Source: Micromonospora sp. HK10
Lineage (GTDB): Bacteria > Actinomycetota > Actinomycetes > Mycobacteriales > Micromonosporaceae
Length of the DNA stretch: 64,000 bases
Direction: 5' to 3'
NCBI RefSeq assembly: GCF_000982955.1
Contig: NZ_KQ058881.1
Coordinates: 40,303-104,302, forward strand
Shown here one piece after another: positions 1-8,222 of this stretch (the first letter of the stretch is position 1; the number at the start of each line of letters is the position of its first letter). The notes beneath the pieces were generated by a model. The model was not told where the DNA came from. It ran no database searches and worked only from the letters and a program-made list of their open reading frames with translations. The translations under genes and the position numbers were made by a program.

Positions 1-909
1 CACGGCGTGTACGAGACGGGCATCGCGCAGCTGTGCGCGAAGGTGCACGACGCCGGCGGTCAGGTCTACGTCGACGGGGCGAACCTCAACGCGCTGGTCG
101 GGTTCGCCAAGCCGGGCCGGTTCGGGGCGGACGTGTCGCACCTGAACCTGCACAAGACGTTCTGCATTCCGCACGGCGGCGGCGGCCCGGGCGTGGGGCC
201 GGTGGCGGTGCGCGCGCACCTGGCGCCGTTCCTGCCCGGTGACCCGGTCGGGGAGCGCGCCGAGGGCCGGCCGGCCATCTCGGCGGCCCGCTACGGGTCG
301 GCGGGCATCCTGCCGATTCCGTGGGCGTACCTGCGGATGATGGGCGCCGAAGGGCTGACCCGGGCGACCGGGGTGGCGGTGCTGGCGGCGAACTACGTGG
401 CGGCGCGGCTGCGTAACCACTTCCCGGTGCTGTACGCCGGCAACAAGGGCCTGGTGGCGCACGAGTGCATCCTGGACCTGCGCCCGTTGACGAAGGCGAC
501 CGGGGTGAGCGTCGACGACGTGGCCAAGCGGCTGATCGACTACGGCTTCCACGCGCCGACGATGTCGTTCCCGGTGGCGGGGACGCTGATGGTGGAGCCG
601 ACGGAAAGCGAGGACCTGGCCGAGCTGGACCGGTTCTGCGACGCGATGATCGCCATCCGGGCCGAGATCGACAACGTCGGGTCGGGGCGGTGGCCGGCCG
701 GGGACAACCCCCTGGCCAACGCCCCGCACACCGCGGCGATGGTGTCCGGTGACGAGTGGCCGCACCCGTACCCGCGGTCGGTGGGGGCGTACCCGGGCGG
801 CGTCGACCGGGCCGGGAAGTACTGGCCGCCGGTGCGGCGCGTCGACGGGGCCTACGGCGACCGGAACCTGGTCTGTTCGTGTCCGGCGCCGGAGGCGTTC
901 GAGGACTGA
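1..909 (+). CDS. gcvP: Glycine dehydrogenase (glycine cleavage P-protein), 3' part
   Basis: The open frame enters from the left edge (first codons read His-Gly-Val-Tyr-Glu) and ends with TGA at 907-909, so only about the last 300 residues are present. The segment HLNLHKTF followed by the glycine-rich CIPHGGGGPG stretch is the pyridoxal-phosphate lysine region of P-protein. Established role: PLP-dependent decarboxylation of glycine with transfer of the aminomethyl group to lipoyl H-protein, feeding 5,10-methylene-THF into the one-carbon pool. The full protein is normally about 950 residues. A perfect hairpin follows at 1005-1026. Truncation is due to the window edge, not to mutation. Confidence 0.95.
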   Translation, partial: HGVYETGIAQLCAKVHDAGGQVYVDGANLNALVGFAKPGRFGADVSHLNLHKTFCIPHGGGGPGVGPVAVRAHLAPFLPGDPVGERAEGRPAISAARYGSAGILPIPWAYLRMMGAEGLTRATGVAVLAANYVAARLRNHFPVLYAGNKGLVAHECILDLRPLTKATGVSVDDVAKRLIDYGFHAPTMSFPVAGTLMVEPTESEDLAELDRFCDAMIAIRAEIDNVGSGRWPAGDNPLANAPHTAAMVSGDEWPHPYPRSVGAYPGGVDRAGKYWPPVRRVDGAYGDRNLVCSCPAPEAFED

Positions 910-1004
910 TCATCGGGGTCGGCCGGGGCGGTCGGGTGCGGCCGCCCCGGCGTCGACCTGGGGAGGGCGGCCCGGCGGCGGCGGGCTAGCCTGGGTCGAC
1001 GGGG

Positions 1005-1026
1005 CACGCTGCGGTTACGCAGCGTG
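1005..1026. terminator. Hairpin between convergent gcvP and DUF5999 gene
   Basis: Perfect 9-bp inverted repeat, CACGCTGCG and CGCAGCGTG, around a GTTA loop. It lies 96 bp after the gcvP stop and 7 bp before the stop of the convergent small gene. There is no T tract on either strand, so it would be an actinobacterial-type bidirectional stem terminator. Confidence 0.6.
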
Positions 1027-1032
1027 ATGAGG

Positions 1033-1233
1033 TCAGGCGACGAGGGCGTGTCGGGCGGGGCCGCGGTGGGGGGCGATGCTGCTGCCGTCGGGGAGCAGCT
1101 CACCGGTGTCCTCGAAGACGATCACCCCGTTACAGAGCAGGCTCCAGCCCTGCTCACGGAAGCAGGCGATGACCCGGGCGGCTTCCCGGTCGGTCGCCTC
1201 GGCGGAGGGGCAGGTGGGTTGGTGCTGGCACAT
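1033..1233 (-). CDS. DUF5999 family small cysteine-containing protein
   Basis: A 66-residue protein beginning MCQHQPTCPSA and containing the typical DREAAR, EQGWSLLCNG and FEDTGELLPDG segments of the actinobacterial DUF5999 family, whose function is unknown. Three cysteines in the N-terminal half (two near the start, one in LLCNG) could bind metal, but this is inference. I chose the ATG at 1233 because GGAGAA lies 4 bases upstream; an in-frame ATG at 1266 lacks a comparable ribosome binding site. It is convergent with gcvP and divergent from pabB. Confidence 0.8.
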   Translation of the reverse strand: MCQHQPTCPSAEATDREAARVIACFREQGWSLLCNGVIVFEDTGELLPDGSSIAPHRGPARHALVA

Positions 1234-1356
1234 CGGGTTCTCCGGACTGTGGGGGCACTGTGTCATGGTTCACATGACCAGTGACGCACAGTACCAAGCA
1301 AAAGCGCGCGCCATCGAGCAAGGTTGCGTCTTGTTCATCCAGAATGGGCTGAACGG

Positions 1357-2550
1357 ATGACCCGTAACGGCCCGGACGGTGTGGAAGCGCTCCCACGCAT
1401 GGCCGTCGATCTGCCCGCCGCGCCCGCCGGGTGCCGGGACCGGCTGGTCGAACGGGCCCGCCTGGAATGGCGGGTCGGCGACGGTGGTGACCCCACCACG
1501 CTGGTCGAGGACTTCCTCGCCGCCCACGGCGTCGACCTGCGCGACCTGGCCCGCCCGGCCCGCCACGACCCGGACGGGGTGTGCGGGGCGGCGCTGCACC
1601 TGTCCGCCGCCGCCGGGGCGTACGCCGCCGGCGGCCCGACCGGCGCGCCCACCCCCGCGCCGGCCCTGCCGGACCTGGTGGTCGTCGTGCACGGCCACGC
1701 CGACCGCCCCGCACCTCCGGCCGCCGCCAGGCCCGCCGGGTGGTGGCTGGGGGACTGGCGGGACAGCTGGACCCCGGGCGACCACGCCGCCGCCGTCACG
1801 GCGGTGCGCGCCGCCATCGGCCGCGGCGATGTCTACCAGGTCAACCTCGTCGGCCACGCCGCCGCCGCGTACACCGGCGATCCGCTGCCCGCGCTGGCCC
1901 GGCTGGCCGCCCTGCCCGGGGCCCGCTACGGCGGCGCGCTGTCCGGCCTGGGCTGGGCGCTGGGCTGCGCCTCCCCGGAGACGCTGATCGCCGTCGAGGA
2001 CGGCCGCCTGGTCACCCGCCCGATCAAGGGCACCCGGCCGGCCACCGAGGCGGGCCGCCGGGAACTGCTCGCCTCCGCCAAGGAACGCGCCGAACACGTG
2101 ATGATCGTCGACCTGGAGCGCAACGACCTGGCCCGGGTGGCGCGCACCGGCTCGGTGCGGGTGGACGAGCTGTTCGCCGTACGCCGCTGGTGTGACCTGT
2201 GGCAGGCCGAGTCGACGGTCTCCGCGGCGCCCGCCGACGGGCTGGGCCTGGCGGCGCTGCTGCGCGCGGTCTGCCCCGGCGGGTCGGTCACCGGCGCGCC
2301 GAAGCTCGCCGCGCTGGCCCAGATCGCCGACCTCGAGCCGGTCGGCCGCGGGGCCGGGATGGGCGCGCTCGGCTGGGTCGGTCCCGGCCGGGTCGACTTG
2401 GGGTTGACCATCCGTACCGCGGCCGCCGACGCCGAGCGGCTGCACCTGTGGGCCGGCGGCGGCATCACCTGGGGCAGCGACCCGGCCGCCGAGGTCGCCG
2501 AGGCCGCCGCGAAGGCCGCCCCGATCCGCGCCCTGCTCGCGACCGCCTGA
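1357..2550 (+). CDS. pabB: Aminodeoxychorismate synthase component I / chorismate-binding enzyme
   Basis: The C-terminal 250 residues carry the chorismate-binding fold of the anthranilate synthase/PabB family: PIKGTRP, then the IVDLERNDL segment, the GGSVTGAPK motif and the terminal GGGITWGSDP segment. Known role: amination of chorismate to 4-amino-4-deoxychorismate for p-aminobenzoate and folate synthesis, together with a PabA glutaminase not seen here. Gly/Ala/Pro-rich linkers lie in the N-terminal half, as is common in actinobacterial homologues. The start is uncertain: ATG 1357 is given, but ATG 1399 has GGAAG upstream and would place the LacI-type box at 1382-1395 in the leader. TrpE or an isochorismate synthase are less likely because of length and context. 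Confidence 0.82.
   Translation: MTRNGPDGVEALPRMAVDLPAAPAGCRDRLVERARLEWRVGDGGDPTTLVEDFLAAHGVDLRDLARPARHDPDGVCGAALHLSAAAGAYAAGGPTGAPTPAPALPDLVVVVHGHADRPAPPAAARPAGWWLGDWRDSWTPGDHAAAVTAVRAAIGRGDVYQVNLVGHAAAAYTGDPLPALARLAALPGARYGGALSGLGWALGCASPETLIAVEDGRLVTRPIKGTRPATEAGRRELLASAKERAEHVMIVDLERNDLARVARTGSVRVDELFAVRRWCDLWQAESTVSAAPADGLGLAALLRAVCPGGSVTGAPKLAALAQIADLEPVGRGAGMGALGWVGPGRVDLGLTIRTAAADAERLHLWAGGGITWGSDPAAEVAEAAAKAAPIRALLATA
1382..1395. promoter_or_regulatory. LacI-family (CebR-like) operator candidate at the 5' end of pabB
   Basis: TGGAAGCGCTCCCA differs at one position from TGGGAGCGCTCCCA, the established operator of the cellobiose-responsive LacI regulator CebR in Streptomyces. It ends 3 bases before the ATG at 1399 and lies just inside the frame if pabB starts at 1357. 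Nothing else nearby is a sugar gene, so it may be a chance match, an operator for another LacI regulator, or evidence that the 1399 start is correct. Confidence 0.35.
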
Positions 2551-2606
2551 CCCGGCACGCGGCCAGGGTCGGTCAGGCGCGGCGGCCGGGACACGGCCGG
2601 GGCCGG

Positions 2607-3554
2607 TCAGGGGCGGGCGAAGGCGTCCAGCGCGGCGACGACCCGCTCGCCCACGCCGTGCCGGCTGCCGTGCCCGCCGGACTCGACGATCTCCAGGCGG
2701 GCGTCCGGCCAGTCCTGGGTGAGCTGCCAGGCGATGTCCGGCGGGCCGCTGACGTCCAGGCGGCCCTGCACCAGCACGCCCGGGATGCCGGCGAGCCGGC
2801 CGGCGTCGCGCAGCAGCTGCCCGTCCGGCATGAACCCGAGGTTGCTCCAGTAGTGGGTGACGATCCGGACGAACGCCGCGCGGAACACCGGGTCGGCGTA
2901 GCGGGGGTCGGGCTCGAACCCGCCGGCCAGGGAGACGTGCACGTCCTCCCAGTCACACCAGGTGATCTCGGCTCGTTCCCGCACGGCCGGGTCCGGGTCG
3001 TTGACCAGCCGGGCGTACGCGGTGGGCAGGTCGCCGTCGCGGTCGGCGGCGGGTACGCCGTCGCGGAAGCGGGCCCACTCCTGGGGAAAGATCCGACCCA
3101 TGTCCCGGGTCACCCAGTCGATCTCGCGGCGGGTGTTGGCGACCACGCTGAACAGCACCAGCGCGCTGACCCGCTCGGGGTGGCGCTGGGCGTAGGCCAG
3201 GGACAGCGAGGAGCCCCACGAGGCGCCGCAGAGCAGCCACCGGTCCACGCCGAGGTGCGCGCGCAGCCGCTCCATGTCGGCCAGCAGGTGGGCGGTGGTG
3301 TTGACGGACAGGTCCACCGCCGGGTCGCTGGCGTGCGGGGTGCTGCGCCCGCAGCCGCGCTGGTCGAACAGGATGATCCGGTAGGCGGCCGGGTCGAACA
3401 GCCGCCGCCAGGAGGCGGTGGCGCCGGAGCCGGGGCCGCCGTGCACCACGAGGGCGGGGCGACCGTCGGGGTTGCCGCAGGTCTCCCAGTGGATCCGCTG
3501 CCCGTCGCCGACGTCGAGCAGCCCGTGGTCGTACGGCTCGATCGGTGGATACAC
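2607..3554 (-). CDS. pip: Proline iminopeptidase
   Basis: A 315-residue alpha/beta hydrolase of the prolyl aminopeptidase family (S33), the usual length. HGGPGSG (residues 38-44) forms the oxyanion region, the nucleophile is Ser112 in GASWGSS, and Asp267 (GRLD) and His295 (SGGHGS) complete the triad; FDQRGCGRS is also diagnostic. It removes N-terminal proline from peptides in the cytoplasm. I set the start at GTG 3554 because GGAGGGGAAC precedes it by four bases. A longer open frame continues upstream but would run antisense through the divergent MarR gene. A palindrome in the 48-bp gap with that MarR gene suggests local control. Confidence 0.92.
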   Translation of the reverse strand: MYPPIEPYDHGLLDVGDGQRIHWETCGNPDGRPALVVHGGPGSGATASWRRLFDPAAYRIILFDQRGCGRSTPHASDPAVDLSVNTTAHLLADMERLRAHLGVDRWLLCGASWGSSLSLAYAQRHPERVSALVLFSVVANTRREIDWVTRDMGRIFPQEWARFRDGVPAADRDGDLPTAYARLVNDPDPAVRERAEITWCDWEDVHVSLAGGFEPDPRYADPVFRAAFVRIVTHYWSNLGFMPDGQLLRDAGRLAGIPGVLVQGRLDVSGPPDIAWQLTQDWPDARLEIVESGGHGSRHGVGERVVAALDAFARP

Positions 3555-3579
3555 GCGGTTCCCCTCCCACGCCGGATAC

Positions 3580-3591
3580 AACAGCGCTGTT
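3580..3591. promoter_or_regulatory. Palindromic operator between pip and the MarR gene
   Basis: AACAGCGCTGTT is a perfect 12-bp palindrome in the 48-bp divergent gap, followed by the AT-rich TACATTA and the GTG start of the MarR gene at 3603. The position covers the probable core promoter of the regulator and the leader region of pip, as expected for an autoregulatory MarR operator. Binding is inferred, not shown. Confidence 0.55.
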
Positions 3592-3602
3592 ACATTAGCA
3601 GG

Positions 3603-4133
3603 GTGAGCACCGCACCCGACCGCGAGGCGCTCGGCACCCTGCTGCGCCACGTCCTGGAACTGCTCGACGCCGACGTCGCCGCCGTCTACACCGACCTGGA
3701 CCTCGCCGACTACCGGCCCCGCTACTCGCCGCTGGTGCGGGTGCTGCTCACCGACGGGCCGCTGCCCATCCGCGACCTGGCCGCCCGGGTCGGCGTCACC
3801 CACTCCGCGGCCAGCCAGACCGCCGCCCAGATGAACCGCGCCGGCCTGGTCACCCTCGCCCCCGGCGCGGACGCCCGCCAACGCATCGTCACCCTCACCC
3901 CACGCGCGCACGCGCTGCGACCCGTCATCGAGGCCGAATGGGCGGCCACCAGCACCGCCATGCGGCAGCTCGACGCCGAACTGCCCGTACCCCTGGCCGA
4001 CGAGCTGTACGCGGTGCTCGCCGCGCTGCGCCGCCGTCCGCTGCGCGACCGGATCGCCGACACCGGCCTGGCGCCGGCCGCGCCGCCAGCGGAAGACCGC
4101 CGCCCGCCGGCCAGGGGCGACGTCAGCGGCTGA
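3603..4133 (+). CDS. MarR-family winged-helix transcriptional regulator
   Basis: A 176-residue protein from GTG 3603. The centre is a winged helix: GPLPIRDLAARVGVTHSAAS (helix-turn-helix, roughly residues 53-72), the recognition-helix continuation and a wing around DARQRIVTLTPRA. An N-terminal helical dimerisation region precedes it; the Pro/Ala/Arg-rich tail is not conserved. It is divergent from pip with a shared palindrome, so it probably represses itself and/or pip. The ligand cannot be deduced from sequence. Confidence 0.82.
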   Translation: MSTAPDREALGTLLRHVLELLDADVAAVYTDLDLADYRPRYSPLVRVLLTDGPLPIRDLAARVGVTHSAASQTAAQMNRAGLVTLAPGADARQRIVTLTPRAHALRPVIEAEWAATSTAMRQLDAELPVPLADELYAVLAALRRRPLRDRIADTGLAPAAPPAEDRRPPARGDVSG

Positions 4134-4185
4134 GCCGCTGCCAGCGCCGCACCGCCAGGGACAACCGGGTCGGTACAGTCGGCGC

Positions 4186-4950
4186 GTGACCACGGAGTAC
4201 AGCGGCACCGGCGACCCCGCCCGCAGCCTCGCCCTGCTCTGGCGCACCCGCGACAAGCCCAGCCGCAAGGGCGGCGACCTGTCCGTGGGCCGGATCGTGC
4301 ACACCGCCATCGAACTCGCCGACGCCGAGGGCCTGACCGCGCTGTCCATGCGCCGCGTCGCCGAACGCCTCGGCGCCGGCACCATGAGCCTCTACACCCA
4401 CGTACCCGGCAAGGGCGAACTGCTCGACCTCATGCTCGACACCGTCTACGGCGAGACCGCCCGCCCCGACGACGTGCCCGGCGGCTGGCGCGGCCGCCTC
4501 GAACTGGTCGCCCGGGAAAACCACGCGCTGTACCTGCGCCACCCGTGGCTGCTGCAGGTCGCCACCACCCGCCCCCCGCTGGGCCCGAACCTCATCGCCA
4601 AGTACGAGTACGAACTACGCGCCGTCGACGGCATCGGCCTGACCGACCTGGAAATGGACGCCGTGGTCACCCTCGTCGACAACTACGTGCACGGCGCCGT
4701 ACGCGCCGCCGTCGAAATGGCCCAGGCCGCCCAACAGACCGGCCTGACCGACCAGCAGTGGTGGCACGCCCACGCCCCCTACCTCGAGCGGGCCCTCGAC
4801 GCCCGGCGATTCCCCCTGGCCGCCCGCGTCGGCACCGCCGCCGGCGAGGAGTACCAGGCCGCCGCCGACCCGCAGCGGGCCTTCGAGTTCGGGCTGGCCC
4901 GCCTCCTCGACGGCGTACAGACGCTGATCGGACAGCGCCACGCCGGCTGA
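4186..4950 (+). CDS. TetR/AcrR-family transcriptional regulator
   Basis: A 254-residue protein from GTG 4186. The N-terminal HTH is seen as IVHTAIELADAEGLTALSMRRVAERLGAGTMSLYTHV (written here in pieces: IELADAEG, LSMRRVAERLG, SLYTHV), at about residues 37-75, preceded by an unusually long basic leader (RDKPSRKGG). The C-terminal half matches the TetR_C ligand-binding type with helices rich in Ala and Gln. It lies 50 bp upstream of def on the same strand and 52 bp after the MarR gene. It may control an unlinked transporter; no obvious target gene or operator is visible. Confidence 0.85.
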   Translation: MTTEYSGTGDPARSLALLWRTRDKPSRKGGDLSVGRIVHTAIELADAEGLTALSMRRVAERLGAGTMSLYTHVPGKGELLDLMLDTVYGETARPDDVPGGWRGRLELVARENHALYLRHPWLLQVATTRPPLGPNLIAKYEYELRAVDGIGLTDLEMDAVVTLVDNYVHGAVRAAVEMAQAAQQTGLTDQQWWHAHAPYLERALDARRFPLAARVGTAAGEEYQAAADPQRAFEFGLARLLDGVQTLIGQRHAG

Positions 4951-5000
4951 CCCACCGGTGCACACCCCACCCCGGGTAACGGACGGATAGCCTTCCGGGC

Positions 5001-5510
5001 ATGACTATGCGCCCGATCCGGATCATCGGCGACCCCGTGCTGCGTACCCCCAGCGAACCGGTGACCAGCTTCGACGCCGACCTGCGCGCCCTGGTCCAGG
5101 ACCTGATGGACACCCTGCTCGGCGCGCCCGGCCGCGCCGGAGTGGCCGCCCCACAGATCGGGGTCAACGCCCAGGTGTTCGTCTACGACGCCGACGGCCA
5201 CCGCGGCCACATGATCAACCCGACCCTGGAGCTGTCCGACGAACTCCAGGACGACGACGAGGGCTGCCTGTCCATCCCCGGCCTGTACTTCCCGACCCCC
5301 CGCGCCCTGCAGGCCACCGCGCACGGCTTCGACCAGCACGGCGAACCGCTGACCATCTCCGGCCGCGGCTTCCTGGCCCGCGCCCTGCAACACGAGACCG
5401 ACCACCTGCACGGCCGCCTCTACGTCGACACCCTGCGCGGCGACACCCGCCGCCGGGCGCTGCGGGAGATCCGCGCCGGCCGGTTCCACTCGCCCAACCG
5501 CACCCCGTGA
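5001..5510 (+). CDS. def: Peptide deformylase
   Basis: A 169-residue metalloenzyme that removes the formyl group from the initiator methionine of nascent proteins. All three signature motifs are present: GVAAPQIG (residues 47-54), EGCLSIPG with metal ligand Cys89, and QHETDHLHG with His131, catalytic Glu132 and His135. Length and motif spacing are normal. Start ATG 5001 follows the TetR gene by 50 bp without a clear ribosome site. Actinobacteria often carry more than one def, so whether this is the principal copy cannot be said. Confidence 0.95.
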   Translation: MTMRPIRIIGDPVLRTPSEPVTSFDADLRALVQDLMDTLLGAPGRAGVAAPQIGVNAQVFVYDADGHRGHMINPTLELSDELQDDDEGCLSIPGLYFPTPRALQATAHGFDQHGEPLTISGRGFLARALQHETDHLHGRLYVDTLRGDTRRRALREIRAGRFHSPNRTP

Positions 5511-5512
5511 CC

Positions 5513-5558
5513 CCTCGGGCCGGGGGACACCGGCGCCCCGGCCACCCCCAGCCCGAGG
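5513..5558. terminator. Nested hairpin between convergent def and GNAT gene
   Basis: Outer arms CCTCGGGC (5513-5520) and GCCCGAGG (5551-5558) enclose an inner CCGGGG/CCCCGG pairing. It begins just after the def stop and precedes the stop of the convergent acetyltransferase. No T tract. Confidence 0.4.
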
Positions 5559-5600
5559 ATCACCTCACCTGTCTCCCGGCCGCACCCGCGAGCCAGGCCG

Positions 5601-6374
5601 TCACGGCCGGCGACGCAGCCCGCACTCGATGAACTCGGCGACCCGGGTGAAACCCAGCCGCTCGTACAGACGCACCGCGGCGAGGTTGTCGGCCCGCACG
5701 TTGAGGGTGACATGGTCGACCGTGTCGGCCAGCCGGGCGCACAGCGCGGCCACCGCACCGGCGGCCAGGCCCCGGCCGCGCGACCGCGGATGGGTGGTGA
5801 CATTGCCCAGCGCAGCCACCCGCCACGTCGGCGACCACACGTGCACCCCGGCGACGGCCACCAGCTCACCGCCGTCGTCGACACCCACGTACTGGCCGGT
5901 GTCCACCATCCGCGGATCGAACCAGTTGTCCGGGTAGGCGACGGCGTACAGGTCACGCAGCGCCGGCAGGTCGTCGCGGTCCAGCGGCCGCCCGACCGGG
6001 CAGGTCCGGCCCAGCCGGGCCGGGTCGGTCAACGCCATCCGGTGGTGCGCGGCCACGTCGGACAGCTCGTACCAGCGGGCCACCGTGGCGTCCAAACCGG
6101 GGGACAGGTGCGCCCACAGCCGGGCCGGCAGCACCGGCGCCAGCTCGGTCACCAGCGCCGCCAGCTCACCGGTGCGCTCCGGCGGGGCGAACGCCAGCAG
6201 CGTCGGCAGGTCGACACCGTGGTAGAGCAGCGCCACCTCGTCCCCACGGCGGAACCACGACGTGTACGGCCAGAAGAAGTCGTCCAGATCGCCCAACTGG
6301 TAGGCGTGCAGGACCGGATCGCGGCTCAGCAGCTCAGCCAGGACCGCCCGGTCGTGTTCGGCGCGTACGGGCAC
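5601..6374 (-). CDS. GNAT-family N-acetyltransferase (two-part)
   Basis: About 257 residues. The C-terminal half is a GNAT domain: YVGVDDGGELVAVAG (central strands), the acetyl-CoA loop segment TTHPRSRGRGLAAGAV and the end segment AVRLYERLGFTRVAEF. The N-terminal half (LGDLDDFFWPYTSW and following) resembles the non-catalytic N-terminal domain of two-domain actinobacterial GNATs. Substrate unknown. GTG 6374 is used because upstream codons run toward the TauE/SafE gene, which ends 37 bp upstream on the same strand, so the two may be cotranscribed. No strong ribosome site helps to fix the start. Confidence 0.8.
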   Translation of the reverse strand: MPVRAEHDRAVLAELLSRDPVLHAYQLGDLDDFFWPYTSWFRRGDEVALLYHGVDLPTLLAFAPPERTGELAALVTELAPVLPARLWAHLSPGLDATVARWYELSDVAAHHRMALTDPARLGRTCPVGRPLDRDDLPALRDLYAVAYPDNWFDPRMVDTGQYVGVDDGGELVAVAGVHVWSPTWRVAALGNVTTHPRSRGRGLAAGAVAALCARLADTVDHVTLNVRADNLAAVRLYERLGFTRVAEFIECGLRRRP

Positions 6375-6411
6375 CCGACGATGATCACACAGGTGATCGA
6401 CCCGCCCCGTC

Positions 6412-7185
6412 TCAGCCCGCCAACCACTGGTCGTAGCCCAACTTGGCCACCAGCGCCGCCACCACCACCAGCAGCACCACCCGCACGAAACCCGAACCCC
6501 GCCGCAACGCCATCCGCGCGCCCACCGCCGCCCCCGCCACGTTGCACACCGCCATCGCCGCCCCCAGCAGCCACCACACGTGCCCCGTCGCCGCGAACAC
6601 CACCAGCGCACCCAGATTCGTACCCGCGTTGACCACCTTCGCCATCGCCGAGGCGTGCACGAAATCCGCCCCCACCAACGCGGTGAACGCCAACACCAGG
6701 AACGTGCCGGTGCCCGGACCGATCAACCCGTCATACAGGGCGATACCCAACCCGGCCACCGCCACCGCCACGCCCACCCGCGCCGCCGTACGCCGGTGCG
6801 GCCGCGCCACCACCCCCAACCGCGGCCGGGTCAACACGAACACCGCCACCGACAGCAACACCACCAACACCACCGGCCGGTACGCACCCGCCGGAACCGC
6901 CCCCGCCAACGCCGCACCCAACCCCGCCGTCAGCACCGCCAACCCCGCCGACGGCCCGGCCACCGACCAATCCAACTTCGTCCGCCGCGCATACGTCACC
7001 GCCGCCGTCGACGTACCGAAGATCGCCGCCAGCTTGTTCGTGCCCAACGCCGTGGCCACCGGCACCCCCGGCGCGGCCACCAGCAACGCCGGCAGCAACA
7101 ACAACCCGCCACCACCGACCACGGCATCCACCCAGCCCGCCAGGGCAGCCGCGGTCAACAGGGTGGTCAACGACAGAGGATCCAC
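6412..7185 (-). CDS. TauE/SafE family membrane permease
   Basis: A 257-residue, highly hydrophobic protein with about eight predicted membrane segments. The motif WVDAVVGGGGLLLLPALL near the N terminus and the repeated-half motif GPGTGTFLVLAFTALVG in the middle are characteristic of TauE/SafE (DUF81) sulfite/sulfonate exporters; GTNKLAAIFGTS is likewise conserved. Likely role: export or uptake of a small organic or inorganic sulfur anion, exact substrate unknown. GTG 7185 is the probable start. The GNAT gene follows 37 bp downstream. Confidence 0.85.
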   Translation of the reverse strand: MDPLSLTTLLTAAALAGWVDAVVGGGGLLLLPALLVAAPGVPVATALGTNKLAAIFGTSTAAVTYARRTKLDWSVAGPSAGLAVLTAGLGAALAGAVPAGAYRPVVLVVLLSVAVFVLTRPRLGVVARPHRRTAARVGVAVAVAGLGIALYDGLIGPGTGTFLVLAFTALVGADFVHASAMAKVVNAGTNLGALVVFAATGHVWWLLGAAMAVCNVAGAAVGARMALRRGSGFVRVVLLVVVAALVAKLGYDQWLAG

Positions 7186-7270
7186 GGGCCGCCATTCTGC
7201 CCACCGAACCGGCCCCACCGAGCCGCCCTGTGGCCAGCCTCACCGCCCCCCACCAGGACGGCGACCCCAC

Positions 7271-7357
7271 TCACCAGCGACGCCGGCGCCGCAACCACAG
7301 GCCCAACCACGCCACCACCACGAACACCAGCATCGAACAGACCAGCGCCTTCAACAC
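7271..7357 (-). CDS. Possible 28-residue membrane peptide
   Basis: In the 207-bp gap upstream of the TauE/SafE gene there is a short minus-strand frame from GTG 7357. It would encode MLKALVCSMLVFVVVAWLGL followed by a WLRRRRRW basic tail, i.e. one transmembrane helix with a positive cytoplasmic end, a layout that fits inside-positive topology. No ribosome site is obvious and the family is not recognised. The hydrophobic core may be chance. Confidence 0.25.
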   Translation of the reverse strand: MLKALVCSMLVFVVVAWLGLWLRRRRRW

Positions 7358-7392
7358 CCGGCAAGCCTGCCACAGCGACGTAGGGTGTCCAG

Positions 7393-8172
7393 GTGCGCCT
7401 GGCCACCTTCAACCTGCTGCACGGCCGCTCCCTCACCGACGGGCTCGTCGACCCCGACCGGCTCACCGCCGCCGTCACCGCCCTCGACGCCGACGTCCTC
7501 GCCCTGCAGGAAGTCGACCGCGACCAGTCCCGCAGCGGCAACCTCGACCTCACCGCCATCGCCGCCCGCGCCCTCGACGCCCCCGAACACCGCTTCGCCG
7601 CCGCCGTCGTCGGCACCCCCGGCGAACGGTTCCGCCCCCTCACCCACGACGACGACGGACACGGCGAACCCCTCTACGGCGTCGGCCTGATCAGCCGCCA
7701 CCCCGTACGCACCTGGCAGGTCACCCGACTGCGCCCCGCCCCGGTCCGCTCACCGATCTACGCCCCCGGCCCCGGCGGCGGACTCGTCCTGCTACGCGAC
7801 GAACCCCGCGTCGTCCTCGCCGCCGTGCTCGACACCCCACACGGCCCACTCACCGTCGCCGCCACCCACCTGTCCTTCGTCCCCGGCTGGAACATGCTGC
7901 AACTACGCCGCGTCGTCCGCGCCCTGCGCGCCCTACCCGCCCCCCGCATCCTCCTCGGCGACCTCAACCTCCCCGCCGGCGCCGCCCGCCTGCTCACCGG
8001 CTGGCGGCCGCTCGGTCGCCGCCCCACCTACCCCGCCGGACAGCCCCGCGTCCAACTCGACCACGTCCTCGCCGACCGGCGCGGCCTCGACCGGCTACCA
8101 CCCGTCACCGCCGTACACACCCCGCTGTCGACCATCTCCGACCACCGGCCCCTCATCGTCGACCTCGGCTGA
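7393..8172 (+). CDS. Endonuclease/exonuclease/phosphatase (EEP) family hydrolase
   Basis: A 259-residue metal-dependent phosphoesterase fold. The expected landmarks are in order: MRLATFNLLHG at the N terminus, LALQEVD (metal-binding Glu), ATHLSFVPG, ILLGDLNLP (catalytic Asp/Asn) and the terminal TISDHRPLIVDL. There is no signal peptide, so it acts in the cytoplasm or at the membrane surface. Substrate is unknown; homologues include nucleases, sphingomyelinase-like and inositol phosphatase-like enzymes. GTG 7393 starts at the N-terminal strand of the fold, so no residues are missing. Confidence 0.85.
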   Translation: MRLATFNLLHGRSLTDGLVDPDRLTAAVTALDADVLALQEVDRDQSRSGNLDLTAIAARALDAPEHRFAAAVVGTPGERFRPLTHDDDGHGEPLYGVGLISRHPVRTWQVTRLRPAPVRSPIYAPGPGGGLVLLRDEPRVVLAAVLDTPHGPLTVAATHLSFVPGWNMLQLRRVVRALRALPAPRILLGDLNLPAGAARLLTGWRPLGRRPTYPAGQPRVQLDHVLADRRGLDRLPPVTAVHTPLSTISDHRPLIVDLG

Positions 8173-8222
8173 CCGCCGGCACCACGGAACCCACCCGCCG
8201 CGGGCCCTGCGGCCGGGCCACC

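Noticed and set aside
2583..2599. CGGCCG repeated around GGACA between pabB and pip as terminator
   Set aside because: Only a 6-bp self-complementary stem in very GC-rich DNA; too weak to call.
2199..4133. Very long plus-strand open frame covering pip in antisense and joining pabB end to the MarR gene
   Set aside because: Composition is Arg/Gly/Ala-rich antisense translation; only the last 176 codons, from GTG 3603, look like a protein.
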